DNA of 16,018 bases, from positions 1 through 16,018 of the forward strand of contig CAAFZS010000083.1 in assembly GCA_900767595.1 (NCBI GenBank), in the 5' to 3' direction. This document shows positions 1 to 6,616 of the stretch, in pieces. Both the position numbers and the translations under genes were made by a program. Origin of the DNA: Bacteroidales bacterium. GTDB taxonomy: Bacteria; Bacteroidota; Bacteroidia; Bacteroidales; Paludibacteraceae. Position 1 is the first letter of the stretch; each line of letters starts with the position of its first letter. Below the pieces are notes generated by a model that was not told where the DNA came from, made no database searches, and saw only the letters and a list, made by a program, of their open reading frames with translations.

Positions 1-443
1 ACGGCTTGGGCTTTATGTTCGCCCCATCCCACAAGAATCACCTCCTTGGCTCGCATCATCGCACGCAGACCTTGACCACCGATCTCACCTACTCTACCGA
101 TACCTAACACGAGTAAGTCTAGCGGCTGGTCTTCAGGGAAGAAAGCATCATCTTGCCAGTCAATGAATGTAGCTTGTGACTGCACACCCGTCAATCGCGG
201 ACGCACATCCACCAAGGTGCGACCGGTAGATAAGGTCACTGTAAACGCAGGCGAGTCGGCTTTCTTGATTCGCTCGATAATCATATTCGCCACTAACTCA
301 CTGCCTTCAGCAGCATTTTCGACGATAGTGGTTTTAATTTTTTCTTGACGCGTCAAACGAACTGCCTCAACGGCAGAAGCAGGACGATAGAGTTTACTCG
401 GAATACGGGATAATACGATTTGAGAAGATAAATTATCTTTCAT
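1..443 (-). CDS. NagB-like (glucosamine-6-phosphate deaminase family) protein, N-terminal part, runs off the window
   Basis: The frame is open from an ATG at 443 down to the window edge, giving 147 codons; the 3' part lies outside. The start MKDNLSSQIVLSRIPSKLYR, followed by LTRQEKIKTTI and later LDLLVLGIGRVGEIG and AKEVILVGWGEHKA, matches my memory of the long (about 660 residue) Bacteroidetes proteins that join a NagB-like domain to a C-terminal PIG-L/LmbE-like deacetylase domain. The C-terminal domain cannot be checked here. NagB enzymes convert glucosamine-6-phosphate to fructose-6-phosphate and ammonia in the cytoplasm. This copy is odd: the distance from the N-terminus to GIGRVGEIG is far shorter than in NagB, and I see neither the phosphate-binding LPxGxSP loop nor the FNEPGS motif. 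Catalysis of deamination is therefore doubtful. A good promoter lies 32 bp upstream. The family assignment is fairly sure, the activity is not. Confidence 0.6.
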   Translation of the reverse strand, partial: MKDNLSSQIVLSRIPSKLYRPASAVEAVRLTRQEKIKTTIVENAAEGSELVANMIIERIKKADSPAFTVTLSTGRTLVDVRPRLTGVQSQATFIDWQDDAFFPEDQPLDLLVLGIGRVGEIGGQGLRAMMRAKEVILVGWGEHKAQA

Positions 444-474
444 AGCTGTATCTTTTTTATATCATTTTCAACTG

Positions 475-505
475 CAAAATTACTGCTTATTTTTGATATA
501 TGCAA
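475..505 (-). promoter_or_regulatory. Bacteroidetes-type promoter of the NagB-like gene
   Basis: Read on the minus strand, TTG (503-505) is followed after 20 nt by TAATTTTG (475-482), a perfect match to the Bacteroidetes -7 element TAnnTTTG with a -33 TTG at normal spacing. The expected transcription start is near 468, leaving a leader of roughly 25 nt before the ATG at 443. It gives the gene its own transcription, independent of the upstream nuclease gene. Confidence 0.65.
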
Positions 506-578
506 TTTTTTTTGCAGTTTTTCCCAATTTTGCACCAAAAGGCATATAAAAACATAAAAAATGCACAAAAAAGCAAGA

Positions 579-931
579 CTCCGCAAGATATGCGGAGAGA
601 AGGGACCAAACTCCGCGCAAGGGTGCGCGGCACAGAAATGCTAAACAAGCCGCGGTTGCGAGCCGCGGAAGAGAGACACCAAGAGGCGAGGGGGAGCGCC
701 ACGCGGCAAGGGGCACAAGATGCCCCGACGAGCGGAGAGGAAACGAGGCGCCAAAGGCGCAGAGTTTCACGCCATCGGTAAGCAAAGCGAGCCGAGATTG
801 GAAAATCTCGGGAAAGGGGACATTGATACAGGGAACCCGCATAGTATGCGGGGCTAAGTGGACGATATAACAAGGTCCGCCCGCTGACGCATCAATGGCA
901 TTGAGGGCGGACACCGCGCAAAGATGCGCGG
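579..931. repeat. Island of small hairpins
   Basis: Perfect inverted repeats with short loops follow one another. They are 579-597 (7-bp stem CTCCGCA), 613-630 (7-bp, CCGCGCA), 650-668 (6-bp, CCGCGG), 710-726 (6-bp, GGGGCA), 748-760 (5-bp, GCGCC), 792-811 (8-bp, CCGAGATT), 836-852 (8-bp, CCCGCATA), 875-912 (8-bp, GTCCGCCC, 22-nt loop) and 914-931 (7-bp, CCGCGCA again). The CCGCGCA/TGCGCGG hairpin occurs twice, each time followed by CACAG. Linkers are mostly A/G. Function unknown. Confidence 0.75.
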
Positions 932-935
932 CACA

Positions 936-976
936 GGACTAGGACTTCCTAGGTCTTCCTAGGGAGGACTAGGAGA
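936..976. repeat. CTAGG-rich short repeat block
   Basis: Between the hairpin island and the nuclease stop, the motif CTAGG recurs five times in about 40 bp, twice as the palindrome CCTAGG (948-953 and 958-963), with alternating CTTC and GAGGA spacers. The block is partly self-complementary (AGGACTAGG against CCTAG). It is distinct in sequence from the hairpins to its left. Confidence 0.55.
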
Positions 977-1019
977 GAGGAAAAAGGAATGAGGATTGAG
1001 GATACGGAAGCGGGAAACG

Positions 1020-3680
1020 TTATTTTTCGCAGAGGATGGCGAAGGGGCAGCGGGTGCACTTGTTGTAGGTGTCCTCGGTGCAAGGGAAGGTATTCTCGGG
1101 GTCGCGAATCTCTTGAATGAGTTTGCGGATATGATCCAGAAATTCGTCCTTGATTTCAGCTATATTCACGGACTCCTCCCCTTTCTTATGCACTGCCGTG
1201 TCCGAACCCTGCGCCAAGAGTCTAACCCCATAGATGTGCGGTTCGCCCTGACCGTAAAGGATGGCATAGAGGATGGTCTGCAACGCATAACCATTGCGCT
1301 TATCATCCGTAGGATCAAAGAGCGAAGCAATCGAAGGGAAGTCCAACGTGGCGTTGCCGGTTTTGTAGTCCACGATTCTGGGAGTAGAGGAGTAGAGGGG
1401 TAGAGGAGTAGGGTCATCGACACGGTCGATGGTGCCTTTGAGGGTGACGAGGGTGCCGTCATCAAGGGTGAGTTCCATCTGCCGAGGCTGTTCGGTGGCG
1501 ATATAACGGAAAGGAGCCAACGCCAAGTCGCGCTCCAAGAACAAACGCGCATACTCGTTCATCAGCGTGGATAACAAATCATCTCCCTTGGGTAAAGACC
1601 GCAACATAGCTTCCACATCGGCTTTCTCTACCACTTTACCCACAAACGGCTCGTAACAGTTCTGTAAGAGTAAGTGCAACTTCGTTCCCAACTCCCGCGG
1701 ATCAATCTCCTCCGTCACTTCCTCCGGCTCCTGCAAGCCACGGATGTATTGCCAGTAGTAGAGTTTGGGACAGCGGAGGTAGGTGTTTAAGCCCGAAGGG
1801 CTGAAAGACCGCTGCGCTGTAGGACCGCCTTCGGCTGAAAGACCGCTGTCGCTGAAAGACCGCTGCGCTGTAGGACCGCTGTCGCTGTTAGACCGATGCG
1901 CGGAAGGGCTGTCGGTTAGGACATAGTGTTGGATATCTTGGTTGAACTGGTATTGCAGTTGGTAGAGGTAACGGGAGGGTTCGCCGGAGTGCTGGTCGTC
2001 CGCTTTGGAATTGGTGAGCAACCATACATCCTTGGCATAACTGATCATCCGATAGAAGTTATAGGCAAAGATAGCATCCTTACGCTCCGACGTGGGCAAG
2101 GCCGCCTTACACCTGAACGAATACGGAATGAAACTGTTCGCAATACTATTGCCCGGATAAATATCGTCATTAAAACCCGTAATGATAATATGCTCAAAAT
2201 CCAAAGCACGAGTCTCCAAGACACCCATCACTTGCAAGCCCTCCAAGGGCTCGCCCTTGTAGGGAATCGTCTCGGACGATAGCAATACGAACGCTAGCGC
2301 TGTAAGACCGCTATCGCTGTAAGACCGTTGCACTGTAGGACCGCCTGCGGCTGAAAGATAGTTATCGAGGCGATTGAGGACGGTTTGGATACGATAGACT
2401 GCCTCGGAAGCGTCTTCGGGCAAGTGGTTCAAAATCTCACGCCAACGGTTATTGTCATCCGAGAAGATACAGCTCAGATACTCGTCTTTCTCGAAATACG
2501 AGGCAGGGATATAAATGAGGTTCTGCTTGACCATCGCCTCCTTGATACGGGCACTCGCTTCGGGAGCCAGTCGCTGTACATACGGGTGCGAGAGGATAGC
2601 CAAGACATCCTTATGATAGAACCCGTGCTCGTTCCTGCGCCGTTGCAGGTCGGTGATGATCTGTATCAACGCAAAGACAGGTGTCGCCGTCAGCGGATAA
2701 CCGGCGGTGACATTGATCTTGTCTATATCCTCCGGAAGGGTATGCAGCAGCGGCAACAGCAGTCGCTCGTCGGGCAGTACCACCGCCGTTCGGGTGAGCG
2801 GTAGCGGACGCTCCAGTTGGCTGAGGATCTGGTGCACTTCCTGGGTCTCGCCCACGGTGGAGGTGACTTCGATCCAGTGGAGTTTAGGTATATTAACCTC
2901 CGTCTTGGGGAGTTCAAAGCGAGAGTGGAAAGTGGCCTGATTATGTTTCATGAACAGCGACGAGCGGTTCTGCGGATCAGCCACCCACGGATGGCTATAA
3001 TCGAAATAGAAGTCTGCCCTACCCTCGGATTGTAGGAAGGTCATTAGTCGTTCTTCGCTCTCAGTAAGGGCATTGAATCCGATGAAGACAAACTGTTTCT
3101 CAGGGTGTTGGTCCAGCCAAGGGCATTGTCCTGATTCGAGCGAGTCAATGACTTCGCGGTGTAACATACCGTCATACGCCAAGCCTTCGGCTTTGAGTTC
3201 TTTGTGCAGCCGTTCGTAGATAAGGTCCAAGAACGGATAGGGAACGAAAGGTGCCTGCCCCTCTTGTTGAAAAGCAGCCTCTATATCGTGTGCCTCGCGG
3301 ATGTTCTGAAAAAACGCAACGGGGTTCTCTACCAAATGGTTATCCACCTCATTGAAGTCCCCTATCATCATCTTCCCCCAGAAAAGGAAAGTATCCAAGT
3401 CTTCGGGTTCCTGTCCTTGCGACTGACGCAGTTCGTTGTTGATCCGGTGTACACGCAAGAGCATATCAATGGGATCCGCCAAATGCAAGGAAGTGAGTTG
3501 GTAGAAACAGTCATTGACGGTAATCACCATAGGGGACAGGATGGGCTCGGTACACGCCAAAGCGAGGTCTGCCTTAAAGAACAGTCCTGCCCGCTGATTG
3601 GGAAAAACAAAACAGTAGTTTTTCAGTTCACTGCCTATGTTTTGGGCGAAGAGCTTGGCTAATGATTGTAAATAACTCAT
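1020..3680 (-). CDS. AddB-like PD-(D/E)XK nuclease with 4Fe-4S cluster motif
   Basis: 886-residue protein resembling the AddB subunit of AddAB-type DNA-end resection nuclease-helicases, which process double-strand breaks for recombination. The N-terminus has FVFPNQRAGLFF (25-36) in place of a Walker A loop, so this half is probably a non-ATPase helicase-like scaffold. VMGVLETRALDFEH (484-497) is a conserved helicase-fold segment. The C-terminal nuclease shows LH (H669), GTIDRVD (D752), RIVDYKTG (D771, K773) and QTILY (Q801). Cysteines C637, C875, C878 and C884 have the AddB arrangement C-x(n)-C-x2-C-x5-C that holds a 4Fe-4S cluster. Three stretches look like inserted repeats: residues about 443-461, 589-625 and 757-767. 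The start overlaps the antiporter gene by 53 bp, but a later start would cut into the FPNQRAG segment. The partner AddA-like helicase is not in the window. Confidence 0.85.
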   Translation of the reverse strand: MSYLQSLAKLFAQNIGSELKNYCFVFPNQRAGLFFKADLALACTEPILSPMVITVNDCFYQLTSLHLADPIDMLLRVHRINNELRQSQGQEPEDLDTFLFWGKMMIGDFNEVDNHLVENPVAFFQNIREAHDIEAAFQQEGQAPFVPYPFLDLIYERLHKELKAEGLAYDGMLHREVIDSLESGQCPWLDQHPEKQFVFIGFNALTESEERLMTFLQSEGRADFYFDYSHPWVADPQNRSSLFMKHNQATFHSRFELPKTEVNIPKLHWIEVTSTVGETQEVHQILSQLERPLPLTRTAVVLPDERLLLPLLHTLPEDIDKINVTAGYPLTATPVFALIQIITDLQRRRNEHGFYHKDVLAILSHPYVQRLAPEASARIKEAMVKQNLIYIPASYFEKDEYLSCIFSDDNNRWREILNHLPEDASEAVYRIQTVLNRLDNYLSAAGGPTVQRSYSDSGLTALAFVLLSSETIPYKGEPLEGLQVMGVLETRALDFEHIIITGFNDDIYPGNSIANSFIPYSFRCKAALPTSERKDAIFAYNFYRMISYAKDVWLLTNSKADDQHSGEPSRYLYQLQYQFNQDIQHYVLTDSPSAHRSNSDSGPTAQRSFSDSGLSAEGGPTAQRSFSPSGLNTYLRCPKLYYWQYIRGLQEPEEVTEEIDPRELGTKLHLLLQNCYEPFVGKVVEKADVEAMLRSLPKGDDLLSTLMNEYARLFLERDLALAPFRYIATEQPRQMELTLDDGTLVTLKGTIDRVDDPTPLPLYSSTPRIVDYKTGNATLDFPSIASLFDPTDDKRNGYALQTILYAILYGQGEPHIYGVRLLAQGSDTAVHKKGEESVNIAEIKDEFLDHIRKLIQEIRDPENTFPCTEDTYNKCTRCPFAILCEK
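1380..1413. repeat. AGTAG-rich tract inside the nuclease gene, copy of one in rsmH
   Basis: A 34-nt tract built of GGAGTAGA and GGGTAGA words on the plus strand. On the coding strand it encodes a proline/leucine/serine-rich loop (about residues 757-767, LPLYSSTP) between the nuclease strands GTIDRVD and RIVDYKTG. A tract differing by one G is found in rsmH at 14585-14617, there in the opposite orientation to the coding strand. Confidence 0.8.
1800..1899. repeat. In-frame array of a 16-18-nt unit in the nuclease gene
   Basis: Six adjacent units read on the plus strand: 1800-1815, 1816-1833, 1834-1850, 1851-1866, 1867-1883 and 1884-1899. The consensus is GCTGWWRGACCGCYDYC. The 29-nt pairs 1800-1828 and 1851-1879 are identical. 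Unit lengths of 16, 17 and 18 nt are not multiples of three, yet the frame stays open and encodes QRSFSDSGL-like peptides just before the conserved segment SFSPSGLNTYLRC. Confidence 0.85.
2299..2361. repeat. Second in-frame array of the same unit in the nuclease gene
   Basis: Units at 2299-2315, 2316-2331 and 2332-2349, then a partial unit, follow the same consensus (GCTGTAAGACCGCTATC and relatives) as the array 400 bp to the left. They encode GGPTVQRSYSDSGL (residues about 446-459), nearly the same peptide as the other array. An eight-base palindrome CGCTAGCG (2292-2299) borders the array. Confidence 0.8.
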
Positions 3681-5511
3681 AAACGCTTTGTTTTATTTTC
3701 GTAACGATACGCCAGGTACTGCTGGCCTGTGGTATATCCATCAATAAGCGGTCGGGTATGTCGCCTCCGATGATCTGCTCCGGATAGATGAGCATCGTAC
3801 TATGCGTCTTGGCCTGACGCGTGAGCAAGTCGGGGATACGGGTAAAGAGTGGGTTATAACTCGGCGTGGATTGACGCGAGGAGATAATGACTAACATATC
3901 GTCTGACTCCAGGTCCTGCACCACTTTTTCTACATTCTTCCAATCTTTCAACTCGCGATAGGATGCCGCCAGGTATTTTCCCTTACGGTGGCAGAGTGCC
4001 CGTAGGATGGTTTGTGTATCCTCATTGGCGTAGAACACGACTTTCGCCCCAATCTGCGTACTGAGTCGTCTTAGCTGACCGAAACAGGAAATGAAGTCGT
4101 GCTCTTTCTCCGCGTACGGCGGAACGGCTATGAGCATTCGGTTGATGGTATTGAGCGGCTGGTTCTCGTGGTAGAGGGCTATGGATTTAGAGGTATGTTC
4201 GACCAACGCCTCTGCCGCCTTCCAGTCCGTACATTCGACGATCTCCGTCTCGTGCAAGGACGAGAGGTTACTGAGTTCCTTGAGTTCATTATGCAAGTCC
4301 TCCCCTACCGACCCCATCAGCCAGTCGTCTAAGATACGTTCACTCTCCAACCGCGCATCTTCCTGCAAGGACAGGCGTTTGGCTGCATATTCGGTAACAA
4401 AAGAGGAGGTAGTACAAAGGACGAGAATCATCACAATCGCCCCGTTGAGGATAGCGTCATCGAAGAGCCCCATCTGATAGACGATGGTAGCGATAGCTAA
4501 TGTACCTGCTGCCGAGGCGTGACTGAGTCCGAAGATGAGCTGACGCTCATATTTATGCAATCGGAAGAGGGCTTGCGTACCGGCCGCTGCCAGCCATTTG
4601 CTTATCAGTTTGGTTCCAATCATCGTCACAGCAATCACACCGAGCCATTTCCACGAACCTACGGCTTGCAGGTTCAACATCAGTCCCACCTCGATAAGGA
4701 AGATCGGTACGAACATACTATTGCCCACGAAGGTGATATGGTTCATCAGTTGCGATAAGTTCGGTATCAACCGGTTGAGCGCCAACCCGCAAAGGAAAGC
4801 ACCGAGTACGCCACTGAGTCCTGCCCAAGTACAAAGCAGAGCGGAGAGTACCATCAGGAAGATGACCAAGATAAAATTAATCGTCGGCTCCCAGCGAAAC
4901 TTAAAACAGATGCGCGTGAGCCACGGAAAAAGGACGAGGATAGCCACTATGGCAGCCCCTACTTTGGCTACCCACAGAAGCAGGGCGTGTATATCCATCT
5001 GTCCGGTCTGAAGATGCGTCTGCACCCCGGCTAACACCAATAGCGAGAGGGTGAGGGCTATCATCGTTCCACCGATGGTGATATTCGTGGCGATGTTTTT
5101 CTGCAAACCATATCGGCGCACAATAGGATAGGTCATTAAGGTATGACTGCCGTACATCGCTCCCAACAGCAGACCCACGACGGGACTTAAACCCAACAGA
5201 TAGGAGGTAAGGTAACCCAAAGCCAAAGGCAAACCAAAGGTCATTAGACCGAACACCATCGCCTTGAAGCGATGTTGACTGAAGTCGTTAATGTCAATCT
5301 CTACCCCTGCCTGGAACATAATATACAAGATTCCCAACTGCCCAAACGCCTGAATGGCAGGCGAGTCGGAGAGGATGCCCAGTCCACAAGGACCCAAGCC
5401 GACACCGACTAAGATAAACCCGATGATAACGGGAATATGCACTTTACGACAGAGGATGGGAACGATAAAAATCAGTCCCAAGACGATAACGAGGTGGATT
5501 AGTGTTGACAT
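3628..5511 (-). CDS. Cation:proton antiporter (CPA2 / KefB-like)
   Basis: 627-residue membrane protein. Residues about 1-375 form a run of some twelve hydrophobic helices typical of monovalent cation:proton antiporters: MSTLIHLVIVLGLIFIVPIL at the N-terminus, LGILYIMFQAGVEID (59-73), GSHTLMTYPIVRRYG (121-135) and FVPIFLIEVGLMLNL (267-281). Residues 380-627 are soluble and cytoplasmic, with alternating strand and helix (SIALYHEN, MLIAVPPY, AKVVFYAN, MLVIISSR) that could be a degenerate universal-stress-like regulatory domain. I see no typical TrkA-N dinucleotide loop. It would exchange Na+ or K+ for protons across the inner membrane. The start ATG overlaps the end of murG by 13 bp and its tail overlaps the nuclease gene by 53 bp, so translational coupling with the dcw genes is likely. 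Ion specificity cannot be read from sequence alone. Confidence 0.85.
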   Translation of the reverse strand: MSTLIHLVIVLGLIFIVPILCRKVHIPVIIGFILVGVGLGPCGLGILSDSPAIQAFGQLGILYIMFQAGVEIDINDFSQHRFKAMVFGLMTFGLPLALGYLTSYLLGLSPVVGLLLGAMYGSHTLMTYPIVRRYGLQKNIATNITIGGTMIALTLSLLVLAGVQTHLQTGQMDIHALLLWVAKVGAAIVAILVLFPWLTRICFKFRWEPTINFILVIFLMVLSALLCTWAGLSGVLGAFLCGLALNRLIPNLSQLMNHITFVGNSMFVPIFLIEVGLMLNLQAVGSWKWLGVIAVTMIGTKLISKWLAAAGTQALFRLHKYERQLIFGLSHASAAGTLAIATIVYQMGLFDDAILNGAIVMILVLCTTSSFVTEYAAKRLSLQEDARLESERILDDWLMGSVGEDLHNELKELSNLSSLHETEIVECTDWKAAEALVEHTSKSIALYHENQPLNTINRMLIAVPPYAEKEHDFISCFGQLRRLSTQIGAKVVFYANEDTQTILRALCHRKGKYLAASYRELKDWKNVEKVVQDLESDDMLVIISSRQSTPSYNPLFTRIPDLLTRQAKTHSTMLIYPEQIIGGDIPDRLLMDIPQASSTWRIVTKIKQSVYELFTIISQALRPKHRQ

Positions 5512-6614
5512 AGTTTAATGACTTCTTGTGCTATACGGGTGGCAGAGTTCGTCTGCGCCAGTTTGAGTACATTCGTGTGTAACATTTTCAGTTGAGCGTC
5601 ATCGGCTATGAGTTCGACGGCTGTCGGAACGAGTTTCTCGCCGGCTTCTATATCCTTGACGAGCACCGCAGCTTGCTTGTTGACCAACGCCATGGCGTTG
5701 TGCGTCTGATGGTCCTCGGCTACGTTCGGTGAAGGAACGAGAACGGAAGGTTTGCCCAGCAGGCATAACTCCGAGATCGAACTGGCTCCGGCACGGGAGA
5801 TAACCAAATCCGCTAAGGCATAAACATCCGGCATATTACTGATAAACGGCGTTACAACAAGGCTCGGGGTATCCCATAGTCCTTGTTCTTGCAGCGACTG
5901 ATGAATCTTATCGAAATAGATCTTTCCCGTTTGCCAGATAACCTGTATATCCTTATCGAGCAGTAAACGGATATCCTTCATCAGACTCTCGTTGATGGTT
6001 CTTGCACCGAGCGACCCGCCGATGATAAGCAGGGTCTTATGTTTACTGTCGAGGAGCTTGCCAAACTCCTGTTTGAGATAGGCGAGCGCCCCTGATGGGG
6101 TACCTTGGGTAAGGTTCTGTCGAACGGGATTACCGGTGAGGATAATCTTATCTTTGGGGAAGAAACGCTCCATATTCTCATACGCTACGCAGATCTTGGC
6201 AGCATCATCTTTGAGCATCTTATTTGTCAGTCCGGCAAAACCGTTTTGTTCTTGTAGTAGGATGGGAATACCCATCTTAGCCGCTACGCGCATAGCCGCT
6301 CCGCTGGCGTAGCCACCAACCCCTACCCCGACATCGGGACGGAAAGAGCGAATGATTTTCCTTGCTTGTCTTAGCGAGCGCAGCAAGTTAATCAGCACGC
6401 TAACATTCTTCCAGGGTTGGCTACGGTTGAAGCCTTGGATAGGCAAGCCAACAATCTCGTAACCGGCTTGCGGCACACGCTCCATCTCCATCCTGCCGAG
6501 GGCTCCTACGAACAGGATATGTGCCTCGGGGTCGAGTTCTTTGATGGCATTGGCAATACTAACGGCGGGGAAGATATGACCTCCTGTTCCGCCTCCGCTG
6601 ATGAGGTATCTCAT
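5499..6614 (-). CDS. murG: UDP-N-acetylglucosamine--lipid I N-acetylglucosaminyltransferase
   Basis: MurG transfers GlcNAc from UDP-GlcNAc to lipid I, giving lipid II on the inner face of the cytoplasmic membrane. The glycine-rich loop GGGTGGHI is at residues 7-14, GVGVGGYASGAAM and LLQEQNGFAGLTN follow in the N-terminal domain, and the C-terminal UDP-GlcNAc site shows IIGGSLGAR, ISRAGASSISELCLLGKPSVLVP and DHQTHNA. At 371 residues it has the usual length. The longest frame begins with a TTG at 6620; I prefer the ATG at 6614 because it gives the family-typical MRYLISGGGTGGH and starts 2 nt after the ftsW stop. It ends 13 bp inside the antiporter gene. In most Bacteroidetes murC follows here; it does not in this window. 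Confidence 0.97.
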   Translation of the reverse strand: MRYLISGGGTGGHIFPAVSIANAIKELDPEAHILFVGALGRMEMERVPQAGYEIVGLPIQGFNRSQPWKNVSVLINLLRSLRQARKIIRSFRPDVGVGVGGYASGAAMRVAAKMGIPILLQEQNGFAGLTNKMLKDDAAKICVAYENMERFFPKDKIILTGNPVRQNLTQGTPSGALAYLKQEFGKLLDSKHKTLLIIGGSLGARTINESLMKDIRLLLDKDIQVIWQTGKIYFDKIHQSLQEQGLWDTPSLVVTPFISNMPDVYALADLVISRAGASSISELCLLGKPSVLVPSPNVAEDHQTHNAMALVNKQAAVLVKDIEAGEKLVPTAVELIADDAQLKMLHTNVLKLAQTNSATRIAQEVIKLCQH

Positions 6615-6616
6615 AA

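Larger units (their letters stand above)
444..1019. other. 576-bp non-coding gap, hairpin-rich
   Basis: This gap separates the nuclease gene stop (1020) from the NagB-like start. The left 100 bp are AT-rich and hold the promoter at 475-505. From 579 to about 976 the plus strand is purine-biased and crowded with short inverted repeats. Open frames of 93-144 codons cross it in several phases, but they are built from the palindromes and resemble no family I know, so I call none. No T-run follows any hairpin on either strand, so none looks like an intrinsic terminator. Confidence 0.7.

Noticed and set aside
579..597. Intrinsic terminator for the nuclease operon
   Set aside because: The hairpin is stable but no T-run follows on the minus strand, and the same is true for the other hairpins.
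500..781. Plus-strand frame of 93 codons
   Set aside because: Arginine- and glutamate-rich peptide produced by the purine-rich linkers and GC-rich hairpins; no family resemblance.
480..914. Overlapping minus-strand open frames of 144 and 128 codons across the hairpin island
   Set aside because: Two frames are open at once over the same palindromic DNA, the peptides resemble no family, and the composition follows the repeats rather than coding sequence.
579..931. Known structured RNA such as RNase P RNA, tmRNA or SRP RNA
   Set aside because: None of the conserved core sequences of these RNAs is recognisable; the stems are short and independent.
996..1403. Plus-strand frame of 135 codons opposite the nuclease gene
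   Set aside because: Antisense shadow of a well-supported nuclease domain with all catalytic motifs on the minus strand.
1800..1899. CRISPR-like array
   Set aside because: Units of 16-18 nt are contiguous with no unique spacers, lie inside a reading frame, and no cas gene is nearby.
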